From NCBI GenBank assembly GCA_944323595.1, contig CALUTF010000013.1:1-44077 (forward strand): DNA of 44,077 nt, in the 5' to 3' direction. This document shows positions 32,965 through 42,600 of the stretch, piece after piece. The number at the start of each line of letters is the position of its first letter. Position 1 is the stretch's first letter. The DNA is from Candidatus Gastranaerophilales bacterium. Lineage in GTDB: Bacteria > Cyanobacteriota > Vampirovibrionia > Gastranaerophilales > Gastranaerophilaceae. A program made the translations under genes and the position numbers. Under the pieces are notes generated by a model. That model had not been told where the DNA came from, did not search any database, and worked only from the letters and a program-made list of their open reading frames with translations.

Positions 32965-34257
32965 GTGAACCGTATTTTTGGAATAGCTATTATAATTACT
33001 GCTCTATTGCTTTCCCCGTCCGCTTTTGCAAAGAATAAAGCTGATAAAATTACCCCTGTGCAAATTCAAAATCAATCTCAGGAAGTTGTCGAACTTGATA
33101 TTTCAAAATCGGACGCAAAAACTGAGGAAGTAAAACGCAATTTTTACGAAGCAGACCGTGCACTTGATAACGTGGATGTTGAGTTTTCCATGTTTGACAA
33201 CCTTATCGACAGGGACAAAGACAGTGACCATCCGTTTAAGATAGAGGAAGAATCTCTTTTTGGAAGAATTTACAAAAAAGATATTACAAGAACTTCAATT
33301 CCGTCATATCTTCTGCAGGATGAATTGACGTTTAAATATAAAAAAGGTCCGGTTGACAAAGTACAATTTTACGGAGCATTTCAAGGGAATTTTAACAGCC
33401 TGTTTTTCCCGTCGGATTATGATACCAGTTACGATTTAAACGTGCTTGAAGCAGGTGTTATCGGGGATTTTAAAGATAAGAATACAGATTTTAAATTACA
33501 ATTTAATTTTAAAAATTCGGAAAATTATACCTTTTTGCAAGGACTGGTAACAGATGCCTACATTATGAATACACGTATTCCGCATCACAAAATAATTATA
33601 GGTAATTCACGTAATCAGGTTGGTGTAGACGGCGGTGCAAGTACATATACACTTCCGTTTGCATTCCGTTCACAAATAGGAAGAAATTTTGGTAACACAC
33701 GGGCTCTTGGTTTACGTGTTGTCGGTAATTATGACTTAATAGATTACAGTTTGGCGTTGAATACATCAGACCGTTTTTTCAGAACATTTTTTGCCGGCCC
33801 TGAATTTACGGGCTGGGTTAACTTTAAACCTCTTGGTAAAACTGACGGGAAATACGGAAGTTTTGTAATCGGCGGAGGTTTAAACGCAGGACATAATAAC
33901 ACTGATTATGTTGTAGGGGGCGCTTATGTCGGATATACTTACAAAAAATTTGCCGCAAATTTTGAATATGCAATAGCTGACGGTTACAACGGTCCGGTAA
34001 CCAGTACGGATAAGGCAACAGGGTTTTATACAACTTTATCTTACAGAATTACACAAAAGTTGCATGTGCTAGCAAGATTTGATCAATTTGATCCTAACAG
34101 GGATATTTCAGGAGATTTACGGAGAGAATACACGGCTGGCTTAAACTATTTTATAAAAGGACAGGCTTTAAGATTAATCCTCAACTATGTTTTCTGTCAG
34201 AACGAAAATACCGATGACAGCCACAGAATTATTTTCGGGACACAAATTGTTTTATAA
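32965..34257 (+). CDS. Outer-membrane porin, phosphate-selective porin O/P-like
   Basis: A 430-residue exported beta-barrel protein. The GTG start gives a clean signal peptide (1-22, MNRIFGIAIIITALLLSPSAFA). A polar, partly helical segment of about 100 residues with many Asp and Lys follows. Then come regularly alternating strands (VQFYGAFQGNF, FKLQFNFKNSENYTF, YVVGGAYVGYTYKKFAANFEY) up to a last strand IIFGTQIVL. The end of the chain, ARFDQFDPNRD and YTAGLNYFIKGQALRLILNYV, resembles porin O/P family members. Specificity is not visible. The next gene begins 169 bp downstream. Confidence 0.82.
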   Translation: MNRIFGIAIIITALLLSPSAFAKNKADKITPVQIQNQSQEVVELDISKSDAKTEEVKRNFYEADRALDNVDVEFSMFDNLIDRDKDSDHPFKIEEESLFGRIYKKDITRTSIPSYLLQDELTFKYKKGPVDKVQFYGAFQGNFNSLFFPSDYDTSYDLNVLEAGVIGDFKDKNTDFKLQFNFKNSENYTFLQGLVTDAYIMNTRIPHHKIIIGNSRNQVGVDGGASTYTLPFAFRSQIGRNFGNTRALGLRVVGNYDLIDYSLALNTSDRFFRTFFAGPEFTGWVNFKPLGKTDGKYGSFVIGGGLNAGHNNTDYVVGGAYVGYTYKKFAANFEYAIADGYNGPVTSTDKATGFYTTLSYRITQKLHVLARFDQFDPNRDISGDLRREYTAGLNYFIKGQALRLILNYVFCQNENTDDSHRIIFGTQIVL

Positions 34258-34426
34258 TGTGTGCAGGCAGTGTTTTTTATTAATCATCCGTTTGTAGGAT
34301 TAAAATAAAAACTTGAACGGTTATAATAAAAGTACGGGGTCAAATAACTATAATCAATTAAAACTAAAACAGCTTAACGCAATGCTGATTAATGTTTTCT
34401 AACAAACTAACGGAGGGGAAAGCTTT

Positions 34427-34660
34427 ATGGAAAGTATGGATATTATTGAAGATGAAGAATTTTACCCTCAAAACAACGGAGAGATTTCCGAATCAATTAC
34501 GCAAAACTGGACAGAACAGGCAATAGAGTGTTATACGGTTTGCGGAGATTGCAAAAAATGTTCACTATCAAAGGGAAATTACTCCTTTATATGTCAGATG
34601 CCGAGAGTTGTAAAACAACTTTTGGCATCGTGTGGTAAACCACAATTAACTCCTATTTAA
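34427..34660 (+). CDS. Small Cys-rich hypothetical protein
   Basis: I do not recognise this 77-residue protein. After an acidic N-terminus (MDIIEDEEFYPQ) it has a Cys array, CYTVCGDCKKC (C35, C39, C42, C45), followed by KGNYSFICQMPRVVKQLLASCG (C56, C69). The first four could bind zinc or an Fe-S cluster. There is no signal peptide. A strong GGAGGGGA ribosome site precedes ATG 34427; ATG 34436 is an alternative. An intrinsic terminator follows, so it is its own unit. The clear signals argue that it is real. Confidence 0.82.
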   Translation: MESMDIIEDEEFYPQNNGEISESITQNWTEQAIECYTVCGDCKKCSLSKGNYSFICQMPRVVKQLLASCGKPQLTPI

Positions 34661-34698
34661 AAACCAATTTTTCTTGTGCTGACAGAAAAGTGTCTGGA

Positions 34699-34722
34699 GG
34701 GAGAAATTTTTCTCCCTTTTTT
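34699..34722 (+). terminator. Intrinsic terminator after the Cys-rich small gene
   Basis: GGGAGAAA and TTTCTCCC (8-bp stem, 2-nt loop) followed by six T. Confidence 0.9.
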
Positions 34723-34840
34723 ATTTGCCGGTTGAATTTAGCGTTTTTGTAAAGAAAATAGAAAATATGTAAAATTTTCCACGAGACTTATTAACAAAAA
34801 ATATTCTTTTAACTACTATTATATTGTTTTGGGAAATAAT

Positions 34841-36109
34841 ATGAAAAAAGTTTTATTCCTGATAACATTCGTAATAACACTGGCTCTTCCAGCAAACTGC
34901 GAGGTGCAGAAAGTTTCATTAGATGAAGCTATAGAAATTGCTCTGTCGCAGAATCTTGAATTGCAGGCAAAACGTAAGGATTATGAAATATATAAACAGG
35001 AAGTAAAAATTGTTAATGCATTAAAAAATCCGCAGTTTCAATCAAATTTCCTGCTGGGAAAAGTTAATACAGGAAATTCAAGCCAATTCGGGCTTGCTTT
35101 ACCTATAGAAATAGCAAAAAGAGGTGTTCGTAAAAAGTCTGCAGAAGCAAAACTTAAATCTGTTGAAAATGAAATTCGCTTAGCGGAGCATAACGTTAAA
35201 ATCAATGTTATGGAAGAATATTTTAATGTACTTTATATGAAGTCGCTTTTAAAAATAGCAAACGACAGAGAAGATATTTTTAAAGAAATGTCAGACATCG
35301 CTCATTCAAAACCGGCAACTTCATTAAATTACAAAATAGATATTTTACAATCTGATATCAAACATAAAAAATTGCTGGTACAGTTAAATGCGGCAAAAGC
35401 AAACCTGCTCCGCGCTCAATTTGATTTAAACCGTGCGATGGATGTTGAAGATGATATTATTTTATACGATACAATGGAAAAATCTCTTTTCGGAGATGTC
35501 AGTATATTGAATATAGAATTACCATCATATGAAACGATAGAGGCAATAGCTTTTAAATACAGTTACTCTATAAAAATTGCAGATTCCGATATAGAAAAAT
35601 TATCACGCGATATAAAAGTAGAAAAACACAAAGTTATTCCTGATGTGACCATTGCATCGGGTTATGCCTATCAAACCGCACATCAAACCGGCAAAGAAGC
35701 ACTTCCCGGTGCATATATAGGAGTTTTTGCAGATATTCCGGTTTTATATACTTATCGTCCTGAAGTTAAAAGAGCTACTTTTATTTATGAAAAAGCCAAG
35801 ATGGATAAAAAATCATACGAAAATAAACTTAAATTAGCACTAAAGACAAATTACAACGATTTTATTTATACAAAAGAAAACATGGAATATTATCAGGATA
35901 TTCTTGATTATTCAAAAGAAATATTGAAAATGTCCACAGAGCGTTACCGTAGAGGTGAAACAACTCTACTTGGATTAATGTGGAATGAGAATGCCTATCA
36001 GGAAACAATGCATGAGTATCTAGATATGCTAAACACTTATTACAGCGCATATTTAAGTTTAATGCACAATATGGGGCATGATTTTATTTTAGAGGATGAT
36101 ATAATCTAA
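34841..36109 (+). CDS. TolC/CzcC-like outer-membrane efflux protein
   Basis: A 422-residue outer-membrane channel protein. The signal peptide (1-21, KKVLFLITFVITLALPANC) has a terminal Cys but no good lipobox. Two long coiled-coil repeats follow: SLDEAIEIALSQNLELQAKR at the first, and SDIEKLSRDIKVEKHKVIPDVTIASGYAYQ at the second, with PIEIAKRGVRKKSAEAKL typical of the heavy-metal CzcC/CusC branch. The start ATG 34841 follows the weak ribosome site GGGA; a TTG 12 nt upstream is less likely. No adaptor or RND pump lies next to it, so its partner is elsewhere. It ends 24 bp from the convergent GH13-like gene. Confidence 0.87.
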   Translation: MKKVLFLITFVITLALPANCEVQKVSLDEAIEIALSQNLELQAKRKDYEIYKQEVKIVNALKNPQFQSNFLLGKVNTGNSSQFGLALPIEIAKRGVRKKSAEAKLKSVENEIRLAEHNVKINVMEEYFNVLYMKSLLKIANDREDIFKEMSDIAHSKPATSLNYKIDILQSDIKHKKLLVQLNAAKANLLRAQFDLNRAMDVEDDIILYDTMEKSLFGDVSILNIELPSYETIEAIAFKYSYSIKIADSDIEKLSRDIKVEKHKVIPDVTIASGYAYQTAHQTGKEALPGAYIGVFADIPVLYTYRPEVKRATFIYEKAKMDKKSYENKLKLALKTNYNDFIYTKENMEYYQDILDYSKEILKMSTERYRRGETTLLGLMWNENAYQETMHEYLDMLNTYYSAYLSLMHNMGHDFILEDDII

Positions 36110-36133
36110 TAAATTTTTCTATACCAAAACATC

Positions 36134-37603
36134 CTATCTGAACATAACGTGTTCAAAAAGATGATAAACATCATTTCTGTAATTTTGAGCCGGCCAATCT
36201 GTGTTAAAAATACCGTCCCAATGACGTTCGCATTCAGTCCAAGCATCAGAGCCTCTCATCTCTTTTACACGCTCCATTTGTTCATGGGTATTGGTATAAT
36301 TGGAAAGCGGCAGAATATCATTAATCTGCATATAAGTAGGTAATTTGTCCGCAATATGGTCGTATCCGAAAAGACAATTTGCAATTCTGTTTAAACGTTG
36401 TTCATACCAGATATTCCCGTAGTCGTTATCATTAGAAACTTCCGGTCCACCTGCATAATCACGGTTGCTTTTCTGTTTTCTGGACTCCCATAATACACTT
36501 CCGAAATCGTCAGCTTGTCCCCAGTGTGTACCGGCTGTCATACCCATTTCTTTGTATGCGTATTCATCATTACATTTTTCGCCTATAAATGCGATATCGC
36601 TTCTGCCGGTTTCGCGTCTTATGGCTTCTGTTATTCTCTGCATCTGGCAAAAATCAGGCAATGCTCCGACTCCGCAGTATCCGTTATAATCTACAACGTG
36701 TTTTGCACTGTCAAAATATATTGCATCAAAACCTAATTCAACAAGATTTTTGCAGGCGTCAATATAAGCTCTTTCATCTTTCCACCAATCAAATCCACGG
36801 CCTTGAACCTGCAATTGTCCTGCTGAAAGCGGCATTCTGGCTCCTGTCTTAAACCCCATAAGATGCGCCAGATCATTAAAAGCTTTTACCTGTTCATCTT
36901 CACCCATTTTGCAATATAATCCCGGAGAGGTTAAATTTCTGCTTATTCCTGTGTGTAAATTGGCGGTATAAAGTCCGTTACCATCCATATATCCGTCACC
37001 GTAGGTACTTGGAAAAACCTGTGACAGAAGTATACAATTGGCGAAACTTCTTGGAGAGGGAGGAATTGCCGGCAAAAGTTTCATCACCTGAAATAACCCC
37101 TCTGAAACCTGTCCGTTTTCATATTTTGCAATCGCACGCGGGTTAATTTCTATATAATTGGCATGCCTGCCCCATTTATCACCGTAACTTGGAGAATAAA
37201 TACAAGGCGGAATTCCAGGATACTGGTAAGGCGGCTTAACCAGAGTTAAAATGGATTGCATTGCCTGTTCCGGTGTGCGTTTTAAAAGGTCATTAGGAGA
37301 TGCATTTACCCATTTTTTGAAACCTACCTGATAAAGATGTTCATTTGTCCAGTTGTCTTCATAAACATCATTTCTGCCCGTTAAATTCCAGAAAAGTTTC
37401 TTCGCAGGCTGCTGATCTCCGTAATATCCTTTAAAAGAAATATTTGCTTTATTAAGCATAGCCTGATAGTTGTCAAACGCTTTAAAATTCGGGTTTGACA
37501 TGTGTGTGTTACGCTGTGAATCAATTTTTTCGTTATCTTTTTTATAGGATTGCAGAAAATTGTTCGGGGTAACAATATTATATTGTATTTTTTGAGTTCT
37601 CAT
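36134..37603 (-). CDS. GH13-like (alpha-amylase clan) TIM-barrel protein, intracellular
   Basis: A 489-residue protein without signal peptide. Residues about 240-440 carry a diverged alpha-amylase pattern: GFDAIYFDSAKHV with D298 at the strand-4 nucleophile position, DIAFIGEKC with E342 at the strand-5 acid position, and PEVSNDNDYG (390-394) in place of the NHD of strand 7. The first 90 residues include NPNFKAF and ISFKGYYGDQQPAKKLFW, which I recall from unrelated proteins of this lineage. It may be a targeting or adaptor segment. It could be a glycosidase or a catalytically altered relative; the substrate is unknown. TAAAAT ends 7 nt before the ATG and there is no ribosome site. Confidence 0.75.
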   Translation of the reverse strand: MRTQKIQYNIVTPNNFLQSYKKDNEKIDSQRNTHMSNPNFKAFDNYQAMLNKANISFKGYYGDQQPAKKLFWNLTGRNDVYEDNWTNEHLYQVGFKKWVNASPNDLLKRTPEQAMQSILTLVKPPYQYPGIPPCIYSPSYGDKWGRHANYIEINPRAIAKYENGQVSEGLFQVMKLLPAIPPSPRSFANCILLSQVFPSTYGDGYMDGNGLYTANLHTGISRNLTSPGLYCKMGEDEQVKAFNDLAHLMGFKTGARMPLSAGQLQVQGRGFDWWKDERAYIDACKNLVELGFDAIYFDSAKHVVDYNGYCGVGALPDFCQMQRITEAIRRETGRSDIAFIGEKCNDEYAYKEMGMTAGTHWGQADDFGSVLWESRKQKSNRDYAGGPEVSNDNDYGNIWYEQRLNRIANCLFGYDHIADKLPTYMQINDILPLSNYTNTHEQMERVKEMRGSDAWTECERHWDGIFNTDWPAQNYRNDVYHLFEHVMFR

Positions 37604-37610
37604 CTTGTTA

Positions 37611-37616
37611 ATTTTA
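37611..37616 (-). promoter_or_regulatory. -10-like box of the GH13-like gene
   Basis: TAAAAT on minus ends 7 nt before the ATG at 37603. No ribosome site and no clear -35 are present. Confidence 0.35.
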
Positions 37617-37647
37617 AAATCTGTGAAAAAATTTTTTTGTTAGTTTG

Positions 37648-37680
37648 AACGAAAAACAGGAAAAAATCCTGTTTTTCGTT
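37648..37680. terminator. Strong hairpin downstream of ferritin
   Basis: AACGAAAAACAGGA and TCCTGTTTTTCGTT form a perfect 14-bp stem with a 5-nt A loop. It lies 11 bp after the ferritin stop and most likely ends that transcript. Confidence 0.7.
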
Positions 37681-37691
37681 ACAAAAATTAA

Positions 37692-38201
37692 CTATCCTAT
37701 AACAGGAGCAGTGAAAGTTCTTGCTGCAAGATCTTTATCAAGCATCAAGAGTGCTTTTGAATCGTCTTTAATGAGTTTCAATGTAGCCAGAACATCACCA
37801 ACGGTTGATTCTTCTTCAACTTGTTCTTTCAAATACCAGTCAAGGAATGATAATGCTGCTCTGTCTTTAACTTCTTCGGCAACATCCATCAGTGCATTTA
37901 TTCTTGAAGTTACAAATTCTTCGTGTTTCAAAACTTCTTCAAAGCATTGGAGCGGAGAAGACCAGTTTGTTACAGGTTTTTCAATAGCTTCAAGTTCAAC
38001 GTGACCGCCGCGTTGGTGTACATAATCAAACATACCCATTGCATGTGCACGTTCTTCCTGTACCTGTACTGTAAACCAGTTTACAAAACCTTTAAGATTT
38101 AATCTTTCAAAATATGCCTGCATTGCAAGATACAGGTATTCGGAATAGAATTCTTTGTTAATTTGATCATTGAAAGCTTTTTCTAATTTTTCATTAATCA
38201 T
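37692..38201 (-). CDS. ftnA: Bacterial non-haem ferritin
   Basis: Ferritin stores iron in a 24-subunit shell and oxidises Fe(II) at a di-iron site. In the 169 residues the ferroxidase ligands match E. coli FtnA: E17, E50, H53 (EERAHAMGMFDY), E94 and Q127 (LKEQVEEE, with E130 for the third iron). The four-helix bundle and short fifth helix are complete and no haem-ligand Met of bacterioferritin stands at position 52. AAAGGAG precedes the ATG, a conventional ribosome site. Iron storage fits an anaerobe facing brief oxygen. It is probably a single-gene unit. Confidence 0.96.
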   Translation of the reverse strand: MINEKLEKAFNDQINKEFYSEYLYLAMQAYFERLNLKGFVNWFTVQVQEERAHAMGMFDYVHQRGGHVELEAIEKPVTNWSSPLQCFEEVLKHEEFVTSRINALMDVAEEVKDRAALSFLDWYLKEQVEEESTVGDVLATLKLIKDDSKALLMLDKDLAARTFTAPVIG

Positions 38202-38262
38202 AATTTCTCTCCTTTTCTAAGCATATTAAGTCTAACACGTAAATAAACTTATACAAGCAAAA

Positions 38263-39540
38263 TTATTTTTGGATGTCAAAAAAGCCTGATATTTTTCTGT
38301 ACATATCAAGAATGTCGCCCATATCAAAATTTTCAAAGGCGTCTTTCGCTCCTGTTTCGGGTTTTATTCCGCAGGAATTTTTCAGTAAATCACAGCAGAC
38401 TTCAAATTTTTCGTCAACATTCATTTCCATAAATCGGCGGCAGAGTTCTTCGCGGTTTTCAAGTTTTGGTTTAGTTTTGTTTCTCAGACCTTCCTGACGG
38501 GTCATGTTGCTGTATTTATACATTGAAGATTTTTTTATGGTTTTTAAAATACTTTCGGGCAAAGTATTTATCAAAACTTTGCCGCCGCGCAGCATTTCTA
38601 CAAAAAATCCGGCTTCACAAATCATGTTTTTCTCTTCAATACTTGATAATTGCTCTGACAAATCTATGTTGAACAGACCGGCTTTCAGATAACTTTTTCC
38701 GTCGTATAAAATATTATTTTCATATTCAGCTATTTTTTCAGCAGTTGCAAAGTTAGGAAAAATTTCATCAACTTTATCTATATATTTTAGCAACTCTTCA
38801 AGCGGATAGACTTCCGGATAATGCTCTCCGGTTGTATCTAACAGACGTTGGTTTATGGAATTTCCGAAAGCGAACCTGTTTACTTTTTCTGAAAGACCAT
38901 TTTCAACTACAACAAACAATCCGTCACAGTCGCTGCCGGGGAAAGCTTTGCCCCGTCCAATTGAGCAATTACTGTCATAGGCTGCAAATAAAACCCTGTT
39001 ACCTGTTCCTTGTACCATATTGTCAAGTTGGGTGAGAATTTCCTGATGCATATTTTCGTTTATTCTGTCGATATAAGGAAATCCTGTCATCTTGCAGTAT
39101 TCCTGAATAAATGCTTTTTTATCAGTTTCCGGAAGATTAAAAGAAAGCGGTCTTAATAGATTTTCTGCCTGCGGGTTACTCACGGTTTTTCCACCTTCCC
39201 AGATATGTGCCGGAAAGTCTTTTATCTGATTAAACCAATCTCTGTATCGGGTAAGAGTTTCTTCCGGCAGCGTTTCTTGAAAGATTTTAATCCCCTGCGG
39301 TTTAATGTCTGTTGTTTGGATTGCAGGTGTTTTTAACCCTTTTCCCTTAAAAGCTCTTACTCCGGCATACCCAAGAATCGCCAGTCCTGCAAGCGCGCCA
39401 GTAAGTTTGACGCTCTGTGACAGGGCTGCAGGTTTATTTTTATGTTCTGTCGGATGTGGTTCTTCTTTTTTCACTTCGGATTGAACATAATATGGAATAT
39501 TTACTTTCTCAAACCCCGGTATCATATTCATACAAAACAT
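38263..39540 (-). CDS. Membrane-anchored nucleotidyltransferase-like hypothetical protein
   Basis: A 425-residue protein of unknown function. A polar N-terminus is followed by one hydrophobic segment (about 45-62, LTGALAGLAILGYAGV) and then a basic stop (RAFKGKGLK), suggesting a single anchor. The rest is soluble. CSIGRGKAFPGSDCDGLFVV (192-211) resembles the GRG-x3-P-x-SD-x-D core of GlnD-like nucleotidyltransferases, with D204 and D206 as possible metal ligands. The remaining chain is helical. The start is uncertain: ATG 39540, 39531 and 39525 are all possible and no ribosome site favours one. It lies 88 bp behind the helicase gene on the same strand. Confidence 0.7.
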   Translation of the reverse strand: MFCMNMIPGFEKVNIPYYVQSEVKKEEPHPTEHKNKPAALSQSVKLTGALAGLAILGYAGVRAFKGKGLKTPAIQTTDIKPQGIKIFQETLPEETLTRYRDWFNQIKDFPAHIWEGGKTVSNPQAENLLRPLSFNLPETDKKAFIQEYCKMTGFPYIDRINENMHQEILTQLDNMVQGTGNRVLFAAYDSNCSIGRGKAFPGSDCDGLFVVVENGLSEKVNRFAFGNSINQRLLDTTGEHYPEVYPLEELLKYIDKVDEIFPNFATAEKIAEYENNILYDGKSYLKAGLFNIDLSEQLSSIEEKNMICEAGFFVEMLRGGKVLINTLPESILKTIKKSSMYKYSNMTRQEGLRNKTKPKLENREELCRRFMEMNVDEKFEVCCDLLKNSCGIKPETGAKDAFENFDMGDILDMYRKISGFFDIQK

Positions 39541-39628
39541 GAACAGAAAAATTTTTGCGCTTTTTTATATTTCTAATTGCTGTTCCGACCTGCGGGTCAT
39601 TGCGGGCTGCTGTGTATGACAGAATTTT

Positions 39629-42600
39629 TTACAAATCAGCAAGCACTCTGTCGAGGCAGGCTTTTTGAGAATACTGCCATTCGCGGAATGTAATACGGTT
39701 AACTTTAAATCCGCAGCGTTCAAGAATTGCCTGTTTTTTCATATTAGAAACATGGTGGTGGGTTTTTACGTTATCTTCAAGACCGTCTACTTCTATAATG
39801 ATTTTTTTATCAACAAGTAAGTCTGCACTCAAATCAGCAATTTCTACACCTGCCTGAACTTCATGTCCGAGTTCTCTTATTTGTGAGGCTATTTCACGTT
39901 CAAGCGGATTTTTATAAATATTTTCGTCTATCTGATTATTTTGAAGCGCCTGTTGTTTATTCTCATATTCTGCAAGATAATTCATGTAATTCCTGAAATG
40001 ACCGTCCGGCAAATCTTTTGGATTTCTGGAAATAAAGTTAATCATCTTGGAGCAGGCTCTTGTGATAGCAACGTTAAAGAGGTTTGGTTTTTGCAAAAAT
40101 GTCAGGCTCTGGGTGTAACTGTTGTTTGCAAAAGCCCACGAAATCAGCATAATATCACGTTCATCACCCTGAAAAGTATGTGCTGTTCCGATTTCTATTC
40201 GATGTTTTCTTATCATGTGGTCTGACAGAACTTTTGATACAGAAGTTTTCAGCTGTTCAACCTGTGCTCTAAACGGTGAAATTATACCTATGGAAACGGG
40301 GTTATCAGGATTTTTGCGTTCATCTTCTATAACTATTTCGTGTAGTTTTTTGACGACGGCTTCCACTTCAGGAATATTTCTTGTCGCATCAAAGTCTACT
40401 TTGCCATCCGGAACTTCAATAAGTTCAAGCACCTTGTCCCCTGCAAAATCTTTTTTCATAACTCTTATTCTGCCGCCGTAAAATTCTTCGTTTGAAAAAT
40501 CAATAATAGGCGGAAGACTTCTGAAATGTTCGTCAAGCATTACTGAATTCATTGAATAATAGTCCGCAAGATCAAACATGGAATTTGTTCTGAATCGCCA
40601 CATTAACTGGTATTTATCAGGAATTCCATATTGTGAAAGGAAAGATTGTTCTTTTGCTTTTTCAAGGAAAGAAAGATGCGGAAGCTGCTTGTCATCACCT
40701 ACAATTACGGCACGTTTTGCGCGGAAAAGTATAGGGAAACAGCTTGCAATATCGCATTGGGAAGCTTCATCTATTATTGCAACGTCAAACATTCCGGGTT
40801 TTAGCGGAAGAGAATCCGATACGGCATAAGTTGTAACGCACCAGCACGGGAATGCCTCTAAAAGCGGTTTAAAGTCTTCACCCTCCAGTATATTTGTCTG
40901 GAGGCGTTTTCTGCGTTCAACGAGAGAACGGGCATGGACTTTAAGACGCTGGCATTTTACTGCATCGCGCAGAAGACCCCTGATTGATTCGCGGCGCTGA
41001 TGTTTCAGAATATTTATCGCTAAGGTTTTTTGTTTCTTTTTCATCTGGCGGATTTGTTCTGAGAGAACGTGTAAATTTCCGGTGTTCTGGATTTCCGCTT
41101 CAATTCTGCGGAGTCTTGAAACATAGCCTGCAACCTCAAGTTCGGCTTTCAAGCATCCCAGGTTTTCGTAAGTTACGTCAAAATGTTTAAGTTTCAGTAT
41201 ATTTTTAATTGTTTTGACGCTTGTGTAGTTAGCTATATTGGTGAAAAATCCGGATTTTTCAATGTTTTTTTCCAATGCACCAAGGGCAAGCGAAATTGCA
41301 TCAAGTTCTGATTTTTTTAGAGTTGTCTTGATGAATTGCATCTTACCGTTGGCTTTTTCCTGCTCTTCTGTTTCTACGGAAAGGTCGTGCCAGTCTTTTT
41401 CAAGTTTAATAATTTGTTCGCATTTGTTTTCCATGCCCTTAACCATGTCGAGATGTTTTTTCATATCATCTACACCGGCAAACATTGTATCTTCGGCATC
41501 ACTGTCAACATCAACTTTTCCGGCAAGCAAATCATTAAGCTGATAACTCAATTGTTTCTGGTAATTCAACCGTCCTGCACGGAGAGCAAGGTAAGGTGCG
41601 CCCAGAGCATTTAATCTGTCTGCAACAACGTCAACGGCTTTGTCCATGCGCGATGCGACAAGAACGGTTTTTCCGTTGGCAATCAGGTGGGCTACCAGAT
41701 TAACTATTGTTTGTGATTTACCGGTTCCGGGGGGGCCTTGAACTGCGATAAGCTTGCTGTATTCTATATTTTTAATAACTTTTTCCTGTGAATCGCTCAA
41801 AGATAGTGGTGTTATGGGATAGAAATCTTTTATTTCTTTGATATTTTGAAGTGGAACGGATTTTTCTTTGGACTGCGTGTATTCATCATTGATTATACTC
41901 AGGGCAGTTTCGCGGTAAATTCCGCTTGGTTTTTCCGCTATCTGGGTTAATTCATGCAAGACTCCTGCTGTAACGGACGGACGTTTTGTAAGTATTATTG
42001 CGCACTGGTTAGTTACGGAAACTTTTTCCAGTTTTACCTGAGGTTTTGAATTAGCTTCCTCTTCTTCTATGATTTCATCAACGTTTTCGCCGTCAACCTT
42101 ATAAAAATCTTTTGAGTGGGATGTTTCTTTTGAAATATTATCTTCTTCAACGTCGTCTTTATGGTCAAAGCTTATTTCAACATCCGGAATAACGGATTTT
42201 AATGTAGTCAAAAATATTTCCAGCTTTTCATTTGTAAGAGGTAAATCCGGCACTACATCTAAAATCCCCTCCAGAAGCAAATCAACTTCATCTTCATCAT
42301 CATTTTTTTTCATCAAAGCTGCAAGTGCGCCGGTATTTAGCGAAAGCATCTCATCCAGCGGAATGCAGTTTATATTAACCCCGTTGCGTTCAAGTTTGCA
42401 GGGCATATATAAAAGCGGGGTCAAAAATTCGTTAGCCTTTTTAGACTTGGAGCTCTTTCCTACAAGAAAAAGATAACCGTAAATCAGGTATTTATCTTTT
42501 GAGCCTAATTCTGACTGAATCATGAGTTCTGTAAGTTTAGGGTCGCTTCCGTCAAGCTTTAGATAGTCATCGTAGCAGGTAAAAAGCTGTTCTTCGCCTT

